Shown: positions 8,593-17,622, counted from the stretch's first letter. The stretch is 64,000 bases of DNA from an uncultured bacterium (GCA_902777385.1 CACYTP010000010.1:1-64000), one strand, 5' to 3'. Translations and numbers: made by a program. Notes: a model not told the origin generated them from the sequence alone.

Positions 8593-9195
8593 ATGGCTAG
8601 ATATACAGGACCTTCTAACAAATTGTTTAGAAATAAGAAAGTTAGTGATTTATCAAACAGAAAACTAACTTCATCAATGAGACAAAATGCTTCAGGTCAG
8701 CATGGTGCAGTAAGAAAGAAACTTTCTGAATACGCTATACATTTGGCTGAAAAGCAAAAAATCAGATATACATATTTAGTAAGTGAAAAACAATTTGCTA
8801 AATATTATAGTGAAGCTGAAAGAAGAAGAGGTGTTACAGGTACTATCTTGTTACAGTTATTGGAATCAAGATTGGATAACATTCTTTTCAGAGCCGGTTT
8901 AGGTATTACTCGTAAACAGGCAAGACAAATCGTAAACCACGGTCACGTTCTTGTAAACGGTAAGAAAGTTGATATTCCTTCTTACTCAGTAAAAGCAGGT
9001 GACGTTATTACAATTAAAGCTAAAAGCTCAAGCTTCATAAAGACTGTTACTGAAATGATAGATATGCCTTGTAGTTCAGCATGGATGACTGTTGATAAGG
9101 ATGCGTTAAAAATTACGTTTGACAGAATCCCTGAAAGAGAAGAGCTTGATCCTGATATGAAAGAACAGCTCGTAATTGAGTATTATTCTAAGTAA
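8593..9195 (+). CDS. rpsD: 30S ribosomal protein S4
   Basis: S4 nucleates assembly of the 30S body. The 200-residue product has the S4 domain (ESRLDNILFRAGLGITRKQARQIVNHGHVLVNGKKVDIPSY) and the C-terminal MKEQLVIEYYSK. It lacks the N-terminal zinc cysteines seen in some S4 proteins. AAAGGAG lies before the ATG. Its place inside the alpha operon is usual in many bacteria but not in typical Cyanobacteria, where rpsD is elsewhere. Confidence 0.96.
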   Translation: MARYTGPSNKLFRNKKVSDLSNRKLTSSMRQNASGQHGAVRKKLSEYAIHLAEKQKIRYTYLVSEKQFAKYYSEAERRRGVTGTILLQLLESRLDNILFRAGLGITRKQARQIVNHGHVLVNGKKVDIPSYSVKAGDVITIKAKSSSFIKTVTEMIDMPCSSAWMTVDKDALKITFDRIPEREELDPDMKEQLVIEYYSK

Positions 9196-9293
9196 TAGCA
9201 GGTGACAATAAAATATAACCGGTTCTGCCGGTAATAAATCCGAAAGGATTTAAAATCCAAGATAGTTATTTTTAAAACTAGGAGATTAAAAGA

Positions 9294-10262
9294 ATGGAAT
9301 TAAAAATTAAATGCGTAAATACTACAACAAGTTCAGACGGTTCACAGTACGGTAAATTTGTTATCGAACCATTGGAAAAAGGTTTTGGTACAACAATAGG
9401 TAATTCTTTAAGACGTGTATTATTATCAAGCCTTGAAGGTACTGCTGTTACATCTGCAAGAATTGAAGGCATAACTCATGAATACACTGCTATTCCAGGT
9501 GTATTGGAAGATGTAATCGACGTTATGTTGAACTTAAAAGGATTGGTTGTAAAAACTGATTCTCCTGAACCTCAACATTTGCGTATTGATGTTGATAAAG
9601 CAGGTGCAGTACTTGCCAGTGATATTCAATTACCTGCAGGTGTAAAAGTTGTGAACCCTGATTGGTTGATTTGTACTGTTGCTGAAGGCGGCAGTTTCCA
9701 CGCTGACGTTATTGTAGAAACAGGCAAAGGCTATGAACCTCATGATGTTCCTAGAGATTCTAAGAATGTTTCAATTGATGTTCTTCCGATAGACGCAACA
9801 TTTATGCCTATCAAGAGAGTTAGCTACAATGTAGAAAACACTCGTGTAGGTGATTCAATTGACTTTGATAAATTGACTTTGGAAATTTGGTCAAACGGTT
9901 CTATCGAAGTTACTACAGCATTGAGTCAGGCTTCAAACTTGTTAATCGACCACTTTATGCAAATAGCTTCAATCACAGGTCAGCCTGTAATTGCTCCTGT
10001 TGCACAAATTGAAGAAACAGTTGAAGAAGATGAAGCTGTTCCTACAATGACAATTGAAGAATTGGAATTGTCAGTAAGAGCTTACAATTGCTTAAAAAGA
10101 GCAAGCATCAATTCAATGGCTGAATTGCTAAAAAAATCAGAACATGATTTGCTGAACATTAAAAACTTCGGTAAAAAATCTTCTGATGAAGTAATCGAAA
10201 GATTGCACCATTTTGGTTTAGATTTGGCTCCAAATCCTGAAATCGAAGAAGAAATCGGTTAA
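9294..10262 (+). CDS. rpoA: RNA polymerase alpha subunit
   Basis: Alpha forms the dimer that nucleates RNA polymerase assembly. The 322-residue product has the N-terminal dimerisation domain (FVIEPLEKGFGTTIGNSLRRVLLSSLEGTAV), the insert domain, an acidic linker (EETVEEDEAVP) and the C-terminal helix-hairpin-helix domain that binds UP elements and activators (LELSVRAYNCLKRASINS...NFGKKSSDEVIERL). An AGGAG site precedes the start. Length and order in the operon are typical. Confidence 0.97.
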   Translation: MELKIKCVNTTTSSDGSQYGKFVIEPLEKGFGTTIGNSLRRVLLSSLEGTAVTSARIEGITHEYTAIPGVLEDVIDVMLNLKGLVVKTDSPEPQHLRIDVDKAGAVLASDIQLPAGVKVVNPDWLICTVAEGGSFHADVIVETGKGYEPHDVPRDSKNVSIDVLPIDATFMPIKRVSYNVENTRVGDSIDFDKLTLEIWSNGSIEVTTALSQASNLLIDHFMQIASITGQPVIAPVAQIEETVEEDEAVPTMTIEELELSVRAYNCLKRASINSMAELLKKSEHDLLNIKNFGKKSSDEVIERLHHFGLDLAPNPEIEEEIG

Positions 10263-10263
10263 T

Positions 10264-10372
10264 TATGTTGAATAGTTGAAGGGTTGAAAAGTTAAAAGGT
10301 TTATTTCAATTTTTCACATTGTAATTGAATAAAAAACGTAAACAACTATTCAACCATTAAACTGTTTAACCT
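10264..10372 (+). repeat. Spacer element shared with the rpsK-rpsD gap
   Basis: GTTGAATAGTTG (about 10265) pairs with CAACTATTCAAC (about 10346). The block ACTATTCAACCATTAAACT and a preceding AGTTAAAAGGTTTATTTCAAT match the spacer before rpsD. The two gaps are probably copies of one structured element. Confidence 0.5.
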
Positions 10373-10414
10373 ATAAACAAAAAGAATAAAACAAAAATAT
10401 AAAGGAAAAACAAA

Positions 10415-10843
10415 ATGAGACACATGACAAAAAAACATACGCTAAGTAAAGCAAAGGATCAAAGAGATGCTTTGTTGCGTGCATTAGCTACTGAACTTTT
10501 TGTGCATGGTGAAATCAAAACAACTATGGCGAGAGCAAAAGCTTTAAGACCATACGCTGAAGGTATTATCACTCTTGCAAAAAAAGGTGATTTAGCTGCT
10601 ATTCGTCAGGCTGCAAGACACATCTATAATAAAGAAACCGGAAAATTCATGGATTTGAAAACCGGTGAAGTATTTGATGAAGCAGTTGCTGATAAGAAAT
10701 TAGCACCTCAAACAGTTTTAAGAAAGTTGTTTGTGGTAATCGGTAAGCAATATTCAGACAGAAAAGGCGGATATACAAGAATATTCAGACTGCCTCCACG
10801 TCGTGGTGATGCTTCCGAAATGGCTTTAATCCAATTGGTATAA
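10415..10843 (+). CDS. rplQ: 50S ribosomal protein L17
   Basis: L17 sits at the peptide exit tunnel rim. The 142-residue product has the conserved N-terminus (MTKKHTLSKAKDQRDALLRALATELFVHGEIKTT) and the end GGYTRIFRLPPRRGDASEMALIQLV. The middle insertion typical of longer L17 forms is present (NKETGKFMDLKTGEVFDEA). An AAAGGA site lies before the start. It is followed by truA after four bases. Confidence 0.96.
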   Translation: MRHMTKKHTLSKAKDQRDALLRALATELFVHGEIKTTMARAKALRPYAEGIITLAKKGDLAAIRQAARHIYNKETGKFMDLKTGEVFDEAVADKKLAPQTVLRKLFVVIGKQYSDRKGGYTRIFRLPPRRGDASEMALIQLV

Positions 10844-10847
10844 GCTA

Positions 10848-11657
10848 TTGATTAGATATGCTTTAAGAGTTCAGTATATCGGAAAAAATTATGCAGGCAG
10901 TCAGCTTCAATTAGAAAATGGCAAGCCGATAGAAGGATTACCGACAATACAAGGAGAACTTGAAAGAGCATTAAGCACTTTGACAGTAAAACATGTCCGC
11001 CGTTTGGAAAACGGAGAGGTATGTGAATACAACCGACCGATAAAGGCAATCTTCTCCGGAAGAACAGACAGAGGTGTCAATTCAAAAGGTCAAATAATTC
11101 ATTTCGATGTAGAGGAACCCATTGTTGCTTCAAAGTTCCTTTACCAAATGAATGAAATATTACCCGATGATATTTCTGTTGATGATTTAAGAGAAGTCGA
11201 TAAAAACTTTCATGCTCAAAAATCTGCCGTAAGTCGCTATTACAGATTTGTGTTTATAAACAGAAGATGTAAAAACGCTTATGATGGAGATTTATTGAGA
11301 GTGAAGTACCCTATAGATATAGTTAGGATGCAAAAATCTTTGAATTATTTGTTGGGGGAACACGATTTTTCAAGTTTCAAAAGCTCCGGAACGCTTAACC
11401 CGAGCAAAGTTTGTACTTTAACAAAAGCTGAATGCTATAGAGCAGACGGTGATAGAGTTGTTATTGATATTGAGGGAAACAGATTTCTCTATAATATGGT
11501 AAGAACTATAGTCGGTACCCTTCTTGAAATAGAAGGTCATAATTTGCCGCCGGAACACATGAAAGATGTTTTGGATGCAAAAGATCGGACAAAAGCCGGT
11601 CAGACAGTTAGTCCTTACGGATTGACTTTAATGGAAGTTAAATATAATAAATTATAA
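10848..11657 (+). CDS. truA: tRNA pseudouridine(38-40) synthase TruA
   Basis: TruA makes pseudouridine at positions 38-40 in the anticodon stem. The catalytic Asp is in SGRTDRGV (Asp74). Other family blocks are [23 protein letters not shown] and the C-terminal [22 protein letters not shown]. The product has 269 residues. The start is TTG 10848, four bases after rplQ and without a strong ribosome binding site, so translation is probably coupled to rplQ. The rplQ-truA-rplM order is characteristic of Cyanobacteria and relatives. Confidence 0.94.
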   Translation: MIRYALRVQYIGKNYAGSQLQLENGKPIEGLPTIQGELERALSTLTVKHVRRLENGEVCEYNRPIKAIFSGRTDRGVNSKGQIIHFDVEEPIVASKFLYQMNEILPDDISVDDLREVDKNFHAQKSAVSRYYRFVFINRRCKNAYDGDLLRVKYPIDIVRMQKSLNYLLGEHDFSSFKSSGTLNPSKVCTLTKAECYRADGDRVVIDIEGNRFLYNMVRTIVGTLLEIEGHNLPPEHMKDVLDAKDRTKAGQTVSPYGLTLMEVKYNKL

Positions 11658-11670
11658 ACGGAGAAAAAGC

Positions 11671-12108
11671 ATGAAGACATATTCAGCAAAACCTCTAGAA
11701 GTAGAAAGAAAATGGTATTTGATAGATGCTGAAGGCGAAACATTGGGTCGTCTGGCAGTTAGAATTGCCAATATTCTTAGAGGTAAAAACAAACCTGAAT
11801 ACACTCCTAACGTTGATACAGGTGACTTTGTTATCGTTATCAATGCTGACAAGGTTGTTGTAACAGGTAAAAAAGAAACAGATAAAATCTATTTACATCA
11901 CACCGGTTATCCGGGTGGTTTGAAGAGTGCAAGTTTCAAAGAATTAATGGAAAAAGACGGTACTTTAGCTTTGGAAAAAGCTGTTAAGGGTATGCTTCAA
12001 CATAATACTTTGGGTGCTCAGCAGTTAACTAAATTGAAAATTTATGCAGGCAGCGAACATCCGCATGCTGCACAAAAACCAATCGTTCTCGAAAAGGAGG
12101 CTAAGTAA
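11671..12108 (+). CDS. rplM: 50S ribosomal protein L13
   Basis: L13 is an early assembly protein of the large subunit. The 145-residue product has the canonical blocks [41 protein letters not shown] and [37 protein letters not shown] site precedes the ATG. Its stop overlaps the rpsI start by one base, so the two are translationally coupled. Confidence 0.97.
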   Translation: MKTYSAKPLEVERKWYLIDAEGETLGRLAVRIANILRGKNKPEYTPNVDTGDFVIVINADKVVVTGKKETDKIYLHHTGYPGGLKSASFKELMEKDGTLALEKAVKGMLQHNTLGAQQLTKLKIYAGSEHPHAAQKPIVLEKEAK

Positions 12109-12503
12109 TGGCAGATAAAGAAATTATGGCAACCGGCCGCAGAAAAACCGCTATTGCAGTTGTAAAACTTGTAAAAGGTAAAGGCAGAATTTTCGTAAAC
12201 GGTAAAACATTGAAAAACTATATCGGCAACCGTCCGGCTGTTGAAATGTTGGTATATAGACCGCTAGTTTTGACTGATAATCAAGAAAACTTTGATGTAA
12301 GAGTTAAAGTTATCGGCGGTGGTGTTGTAGCACAATGTGGTGCTATCAGACACGGTCTTTCAAGAGCATTGGTTAAATCCGATGAAAAATACAGAAACGT
12401 ATTAAGAATGGAAGGTCTTTTGACCCGTGACCCTCGTGTTAAAGAACGTAAGAAATACGGTAGAAAAAGAGCTCGTAAGAGATTCCAATTCTCAAAACGT
12501 TAA
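12108..12503 (+). CDS. rpsI: 30S ribosomal protein S9
   Basis: S9 contacts P-site tRNA through its C-terminal tail. The 131-residue product has the conserved start (TGRRKTAIAVVKLVKGKGRIFVNG), GGGVVAQCGAIRHGLSRAL and the tail DPRVKERKKYGRKRARKRFQFSKR. It overlaps rplM by one base. It ends the ribosomal operon and is followed by a terminator. Confidence 0.97.
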   Translation: MADKEIMATGRRKTAIAVVKLVKGKGRIFVNGKTLKNYIGNRPAVEMLVYRPLVLTDNQENFDVRVKVIGGGVVAQCGAIRHGLSRALVKSDEKYRNVLRMEGLLTRDPRVKERKKYGRKRARKRFQFSKR

Positions 12504-12526
12504 TACGCAATTTCGATTACGATTAC

Positions 12527-12554
12527 AAAAAGACTCCGAAAGGAGTCTTTTTTA
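12527..12554 (+). terminator. Terminator of the ribosomal operon
   Basis: The arms AAAAAGACTCC and GGAGTCTTTTT around a GAAA-type loop are followed by a U-tract. It lies directly after rpsI. Confidence 0.92.
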
Positions 12555-12625
12555 TTGACAGGTACAAGTATTTATGTAAAAATTTAAGTATGTTTTATTA
12601 CAGTCAAGCAAGGAGATTATATTAA

Positions 12626-13060
12626 ATGTACGTTTTACCTATAGGTGTTAATACGGATTGTAGAAAACCTCAATTCACCGCAAGGTTTTCAGAAAAAGAA
12701 ATTATCAAATTAACAGATGAAGCACGAGGTGTTGAAAAGGCGGCAGGTCTTCCTCAGTTATATACGTTGCTAAAATATGCTGACGAGATTGGCGGCAAAG
12801 TCGCAAGATTTGCTGATAAAAATTTTTCAGACAGTCCGTTAAAAGTTTCAACTAAAAAAGTTTTGGAAATTGATGGGCGTACAAAACTTGTAGCTGATAA
12901 GGGTTGGGAAAGCTCTTTCTCTGTTTTGAAAAGATTTTTGGTTGGTGAGAAGTCAACAATGGATATGATTAAAATGCCGGAGCATATTTTTGAACACGAA
13001 TGGTGGAAAAATCGAAAAGTAACGGTCGATGACGTTAAAAAACTTGCATTAAAAATATAG
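12626..13060 (+). CDS. Hypothetical protein with N-terminal FTAR motif
   Basis: This 144-residue soluble-looking protein starts MYVLPIGVNTDCRKPQFTARFSEKE. I recognise no family. It has no signal peptide or membrane helix; the body is mixed helical with a basic end (WWKNRKVTVDDVKKLALKI). The PQFTAR segment near the N-terminus matches PNFTAR in the unrelated protein at 35164-35628. An AAGGAG site precedes the ATG. It stands alone between the ribosomal operon and efp. Confidence 0.65.
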   Translation: MYVLPIGVNTDCRKPQFTARFSEKEIIKLTDEARGVEKAAGLPQLYTLLKYADEIGGKVARFADKNFSDSPLKVSTKKVLEIDGRTKLVADKGWESSFSVLKRFLVGEKSTMDMIKMPEHIFEHEWWKNRKVTVDDVKKLALKI

Positions 13061-13187
13061 TAACCCAACTGATAATTCTTGCGGAATACTGTTTCATTTA
13101 CAAATTGTAAATAAGTTTTGAAAAAACAGATATTTATGGTAAAATTGGTACATAAAGTATGACAATTAGTTAAAATAGGGGAAAAAT

Positions 13188-13745
13188 ATGATTTCAGTAA
13201 ACGACTTAAAAACAGGCTTAACACTTGAATTGGATAATGGGCTGTGGTCTGTTGTTGAATTTTTACATGTAAAACCCGGTAAAGGTGCAGCATTTGTAAG
13301 AACTAAACTTAAAAATGTTGAAACAGGTCAGGTTGTAGAAAGAACATTCAGAGCCGGTGAAAAAGTCGGCAAAGCAACTTTAGACAGACGTGAAATGCAA
13401 TACTTATACAAAGAAGGTGCAGAATTCGTTATGATGGATAACGAAACTTATGAACAGCTGCAAGTTACTGAAACTCAAGTTGGGGACGGTGTAAAATACT
13501 TGAAAGAAAATATGGTAGTTCAAGTGCTTCTTCATGATGGTAAAATTATCGGTGTTGATATTCCTGCTCATGTTGTTCTGGAAGTTACAGATACTCCTCC
13601 GTCAGAAAAGGGTAATACAGCTCAGGGCGGTACAAAACCTGCTACATTAGAAACAGGTGCAGTTGTAAACGTTCCGTTCTTTATTTCAAACGGAGATATG
13701 ATAAGAGTTGATACCAGAACTAATGAATATCTTGATAGAGCCTAG
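13188..13745 (+). CDS. efp: Elongation factor P
   Basis: EF-P rescues ribosomes stalled at polyproline. The 185-residue product has the three-barrel layout: KOW-like N-terminal domain with the tip HVKPGKGAAF (Lys32 at the modifiable position), middle OB domain, and the C-terminal signature GDMIRVDTRTNEYLDRA. GGGG precedes the ATG. It is followed by accB after 27 bases, an order conserved in Cyanobacteria. Confidence 0.97.
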   Translation: MISVNDLKTGLTLELDNGLWSVVEFLHVKPGKGAAFVRTKLKNVETGQVVERTFRAGEKVGKATLDRREMQYLYKEGAEFVMMDNETYEQLQVTETQVGDGVKYLKENMVVQVLLHDGKIIGVDIPAHVVLEVTDTPPSEKGNTAQGGTKPATLETGAVVNVPFFISNGDMIRVDTRTNEYLDRA

Positions 13746-13772
13746 TTCTCTTGAGACTAAAAGAAAGGTATA

Positions 13773-14219
13773 ATGATGAATTTTGATATAGAATATGTAG
13801 AAAAACTTTCAAAAGTATTGAAAGAAAATGAATTGACTGAAATATCTTTAGAAGATGGTGATTGTGCAATAACGATAAGAAAAGATGTTATTGTTGCACC
13901 TGCTGCAGTTGCAGCTGCTCCGTCTGTACAGAATTCGGTTTCTGCTGCCAAAACAGCTGATACGGCTAAAACTGAAGAAAAGAAAGGTACGCCGATTGTA
14001 TCACCTATGGTAGGTACGTTCTATACTTCTCCATCTCCGGATGCAAAACCTTTTGTTACTGTTGGACAAACTATCAAACAGGGTGATAAGGTTTGTATTA
14101 TAGAAGCTATGAAGTTGATGAATGAAATTGAATCCGAGGTCGCAGGTAAAGTTATTGAAATTTGTGTTCAAGACGGTCAGCCTGTTGAATTCGGGCAAGT
14201 ATTGATGTATGTAGAATAA
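13773..14219 (+). CDS. accB: Biotin carboxyl carrier protein of acetyl-CoA carboxylase
   Basis: AccB carries the biotin that is carboxylated by AccC for malonyl-CoA synthesis. The 148-residue product has an N-terminal domain, an Ala/Thr-rich linker (VAPAAVAAAPSVQNS) and the biotinyl domain with EAMKLMNEIE (Lys114 as the biotin site). Two adjacent ATG codons (13773, 13776) are possible starts. It lies between efp and accC. Confidence 0.96.
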   Translation: MMNFDIEYVEKLSKVLKENELTEISLEDGDCAITIRKDVIVAPAAVAAAPSVQNSVSAAKTADTAKTEEKKGTPIVSPMVGTFYTSPSPDAKPFVTVGQTIKQGDKVCIIEAMKLMNEIESEVAGKVIEICVQDGQPVEFGQVLMYVE

Positions 14220-14233
14220 TTTAAGATTTTTGT

Positions 14234-14257
14234 AAAGGCTCAATTTGTTGAGCCTTT
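14234..14257 (+). terminator. Hairpin between accB and accC, possible attenuator
   Basis: The arms AAAGGCTCAA and TTGAGCCTTT enclose a 4-base loop. Only three Ts follow, so readthrough into accC, 26 bases downstream, is likely. It may set the AccB:AccC ratio. Confidence 0.5.
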
Positions 14258-14282
14258 GCTATGTTTGAATAGGGATAGTATT

Positions 14283-15635
14283 ATGTTTAGAAAAGTATTA
14301 ATCGCCAATAGAGGCGAGATAGCTGTAAGAATTATTAGGGCGTGTCGAGAATTAGGGATACCTACAGTTGCAATATATTCACAAGCTGATGCAAATTCTT
14401 TGCATGTAAGATTGGCAACAGAAGCATATTGTATAGGACCTGCACAGAGTGCGAAAAGTTATTTAAGCATTCCGGCAATTATGTCTGCTGTAGATGTGTC
14501 AGGTGCTGATGCTATTCATCCCGGATATGGTTTTATGTCAGAGCGTGCTGATTTTGTTGAAATATGCGAAAAACAAGGCGTTAAATTTATCGGACCAACT
14601 TCCGATGCAATGAAGAAGATGGGTGATAAAGCTACTGCACGTCAAACTATGATAGATAATGATGTCCCTGTGACTCCGGGAACAGGAATTTTACATACTC
14701 CTGAAGAAGTTAAAGAGTTTGCTGCAAAAGTCGGGTATCCGATTATATTGAAAGCAACCGCAGGCGGTGGCGGTAAAGGTATGAGAATTTGCCGCAGCAA
14801 TGCCGAGGTTGATACTAACATGGCATTATGCCAGTCAGAGGCTCAGAATTTCTTTGGTAATCCTGACGTTTATGCGGAAAAATACTTAGAAAATCCTCGC
14901 CATATTGAAGTTCAAATTTTAGCAGATCAATATGGTAATGTTGTTCACTTAGGAGAACGTGATTGTTCTATTCAAAGACGTCACCAAAAACTTTTGGAAG
15001 AGGCTCCGTCTCCTGCAATTGATGAAGCAACAAGAAAAGAAATGGGTGCAGCTGCTGTTCGTGCCGCAAAAGCTATAAATTATGAAGGCGTTGGCACATG
15101 TGAGTTCTTATTGGACCATGACGGTAAATGGTACTTTATGGAGATGAATACAAGAATTCAGGTAGAACATTGTGTTACTGAAATGATTTCAAATGTAGAT
15201 TTGGTGCGTGAACAAATTTTGGTCGCTTCAGGTGAAAAATTAGATTTTACTCAGGATGATATTATATTGCGTGGTCACGCAATTGAGTGCCGTATAAATG
15301 CAGAAAATCCAGATAAAGATTTTATGCCTAATCCGGGACAAATTACGGGATATGTTACTCCGGGAGGATTTGGCGTAAGAGTTGATTCTCACGCATATCA
15401 GGATTATAAAATTCCTCCATATTATGATTCTATGATTGGTAAACTGATTTGTTGGGGAAGAACTCGTAACGAAGCTCGTCGCAGAATGTACAGAGCGTTG
15501 AAAGAATATGTTATTACCGGTGTTGAAACAACGTTGCCTTTCCATCAGTCTATTATTGAAGATGAAGTGTTTATGAGTGGTAATTTCAATACAAGTTTTA
15601 TAGAAGACTTTTATAAAAGAAATGGTAAACAATAA
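14283..15635 (+). CDS. accC: Acetyl-CoA carboxylase biotin carboxylase subunit
   Basis: AccC uses ATP and bicarbonate to carboxylate biotin on AccB. From ATG 14283 the product has 450 residues, the usual length, starting MFRKVLIANRGEIAVRIIRA. An upstream in-frame ATG (14256) lies inside a hairpin and adds non-conserved residues, so it is rejected. ATP-grasp features include KATAGGGGKGMRICR, ERDCSIQRRHQKLLEEAPSPA, FMEMNTRIQVEHCVTEMI and the biotin-binding Arg region. The carboxyltransferase genes are not in the window. Confidence 0.97.
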   Translation: MFRKVLIANRGEIAVRIIRACRELGIPTVAIYSQADANSLHVRLATEAYCIGPAQSAKSYLSIPAIMSAVDVSGADAIHPGYGFMSERADFVEICEKQGVKFIGPTSDAMKKMGDKATARQTMIDNDVPVTPGTGILHTPEEVKEFAAKVGYPIILKATAGGGGKGMRICRSNAEVDTNMALCQSEAQNFFGNPDVYAEKYLENPRHIEVQILADQYGNVVHLGERDCSIQRRHQKLLEEAPSPAIDEATRKEMGAAAVRAAKAINYEGVGTCEFLLDHDGKWYFMEMNTRIQVEHCVTEMISNVDLVREQILVASGEKLDFTQDDIILRGHAIECRINAENPDKDFMPNPGQITGYVTPGGFGVRVDSHAYQDYKIPPYYDSMIGKLICWGRTRNEARRRMYRALKEYVITGVETTLPFHQSIIEDEVFMSGNFNTSFIEDFYKRNGKQ

Positions 15636-15659
15636 AATTAAAAATGAAGTTATAAAAAT

Positions 15660-15698
15660 AAAGAGCGAATGAATTTAATTCATTCGCTCTTTGTTTTA
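15660..15698. terminator. Bidirectional terminator after accC
   Basis: A 16-base arm, AAAGAGCGAATGAATT, pairs with its complement, followed by TTTGTTTTAT on the plus strand. It separates accC from the convergent pseudopilin gene. Confidence 0.85.
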
Positions 15699-15711
15699 TT
15701 TATAAATCTTA

Positions 15712-16746
15712 CTAATTGTAATCATAGATTCTTACTTCGCATACAGGTTGTTTAATCTGTTTATTGGTACCTAATTCCTTTTGCATACATAAATCTGATT
15801 CAAAAGTTGGTGCCGTTTCATATCTGTTGGCTATATTTTTTATTCTGAAAAAGTGGCCGGAACCTGTACTGTCAGACATATTGATTACATCTTCATAATC
15901 CAGTGAGAATAAGTCTGTAGATGAAATCATTGCCGTTGTCGGAATATTTAAACTATATGCTTTAACTCTTGCTTCATAGAAGGTTAAAGGGTCTGAAACA
16001 GTTTCAGTATCATCAGAATCACCATCTTCATTATCATTAATTGCAGGATAAATTACATGTGCAGATAAATATCTTGTATCAAATTGCGGATACCCAAGAG
16101 GTAATATCGTATATTGGTCTGTAATTGCAAAAGCTACAATATCAGGTGCTACATTATTTGTCCATTGCGGAGAATTTGGTCTTCTGTCTCCATTTAAATC
16201 TACAAAAACTATATAATACTTAAATTTGTATTTTATACCTAAACTGTCAGTTAAGGTTCCTGATTCAAACGGTTTTTTCCCGTTAGCAGAGGCAAACCAC
16301 ATATATGTGCTGTTAGATAGTTTGAGCATTTTTAAGCCTGAGTCTGTTCTGGCGAAAGGATTTTGGGCATTTACATACGCCGGATCCTTATCTAAATCTC
16401 TTTTGCTACATACATGTAAACTATTGACAGTATATTCACCGTTAGATTTATTGCAAATTGTTTGCCTTACATTAGGATAAACATGTGAACCTGCAGCGTT
16501 CATATATTCAAGAATAGCACAACATAATTCACCTGAGTCTTTCGGGAAAGCTTCTCCATCGGTGGTATTCTTTGTAGCCATGTAGTTGAACATAGTAACA
16601 CCCAGAGAATTGTATATCTTAGAATACGCATATTTGTATGATTTTTCCCAAGGCTTGAGTGTACTAACCCCAACCGATGCAACAATACCGATGATAATGA
16701 ATACCAGTAATGTTTCAGCAAGTGTAAATGCTTTTTTAAATCTCAT
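15712..16746 (-). CDS. Large pseudopilin-like protein (prepilin signal)
   Basis: The 344-residue product starts MRFKKA/FTLAETLLVFIIIGIVASVGVSTL, a class III prepilin signal with Glu5 and a hydrophobic helix. The rest is a long globular domain with paired cysteines (ELCCAIL, VSKRDL-type region, MQKELGTN...PVCEVRIYDYN) and a VDLNGDRRPN loop like those in the other pilin-like proteins here. Its length and N-terminus suit a minor pseudopilin or pilin tip protein. It is divergent from the pseudopilin gene at 16886 and shares an intergenic promoter region with it. Confidence 0.75.
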   Translation of the reverse strand: MRFKKAFTLAETLLVFIIIGIVASVGVSTLKPWEKSYKYAYSKIYNSLGVTMFNYMATKNTTDGEAFPKDSGELCCAILEYMNAAGSHVYPNVRQTICNKSNGEYTVNSLHVCSKRDLDKDPAYVNAQNPFARTDSGLKMLKLSNSTYMWFASANGKKPFESGTLTDSLGIKYKFKYYIVFVDLNGDRRPNSPQWTNNVAPDIVAFAITDQYTILPLGYPQFDTRYLSAHVIYPAINDNEDGDSDDTETVSDPLTFYEARVKAYSLNIPTTAMISSTDLFSLDYEDVINMSDSTGSGHFFRIKNIANRYETAPTFESDLCMQKELGTNKQIKQPVCEVRIYDYN

Positions 16747-16885
16747 TCAATACCCCCTTGAACTATATATATTTATTATAACTTTTATTGTTAATAAAGT
16801 CAATATTCATTACTCATATATTGCATTTCACTCAAATATATGTTAAAATATATTTGTTATATCGGTTAAGTTATAGAGGATTTGT

Positions 16886-17551
16886 ATGATAATTAAAAGA
16901 CAAGCATTTACTTTGGCTGAGGTTATGATTACTCTTGCTGTATTAGGAGTTTTAGCATCAATAATATTGCCTGCGGTATCACATGTCAGACCAAATAAAT
17001 CAAAAGCAATGTTTAAAAAGGCGTATTATGTTGCGGAACGAATGGTTTATGAGTTGGTAAACGATCAAGACTTATATCCGTCAAATGGTGTATTTGCCGG
17101 ATTTGATAATACCAGTGAAGTTACATACTTAGGACATGCTTATGGCGGTTCTACTGATGCATCAGCAAAGAGTAAATTCTGCAATCTGTTTGCAAGGAAA
17201 TCAAATACTGCATCTGATGAAATAAATTGTGATGCTGATCATGCCGTACCGACCGGTCAGGGTACCTTCAAAACTGCGTCTTTAATTACTTCGGATGGTA
17301 TTCATTGGTATTTACCTTATTCTAAATTCCCATCATTCCAGAGTATTTATGTTGATGTGAATGGTTCTAAAGAACCAAATTGCAGATGTGCAACATCGCC
17401 TTGTGCTGATTGTCCGGCACCTGATATTTTTGAAATTCAAGTAGAACCGGATGGGAAAATGCATTTTGCTGCCGGTGCAGCTAATTCGCCTGTAGAAAAA
17501 GCTTATATGGAATCAAATGATACTATGCAGGGACCTAGACATTCTCTGTAA
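16886..17551 (+). CDS. Pseudopilin-like protein (prepilin signal)
   Basis: The 221-residue product starts MIIKRQA/FTLAEVMITLAVLGVLASIILPAV, a class III prepilin signal. The globular part has a VDVNGSKEPN loop followed by a cysteine cluster (CRCATSPCADC) and APDIFEIQV. This matches the D-x-N-G then DIF pattern of the other pilin-like proteins in the window. GAGGA precedes the ATG. It is transcribed away from the larger pseudopilin at 15712-16746, and both may belong to one machine whose ATPase, platform and peptidase genes are not in the window. Confidence 0.78.
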   Translation: MIIKRQAFTLAEVMITLAVLGVLASIILPAVSHVRPNKSKAMFKKAYYVAERMVYELVNDQDLYPSNGVFAGFDNTSEVTYLGHAYGGSTDASAKSKFCNLFARKSNTASDEINCDADHAVPTGQGTFKTASLITSDGIHWYLPYSKFPSFQSIYVDVNGSKEPNCRCATSPCADCPAPDIFEIQVEPDGKMHFAAGAANSPVEKAYMESNDTMQGPRHSL

Positions 17552-17585
17552 TTTTGTAAGTTAATTTTTATCAAAATAAAATACA

Positions 17586-17622
17586 AAGATTAATGGTATA
17601 TTTTTATATCATTAATTTTTGT
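17586..17622 (+). terminator. AT-rich hairpin after pseudopilin
   Basis: GATTAATG and CATTAATT arms extended by ATAT pairs are followed by TTTTTGTT. It is weak because it is almost all A-T. Confidence 0.45.
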
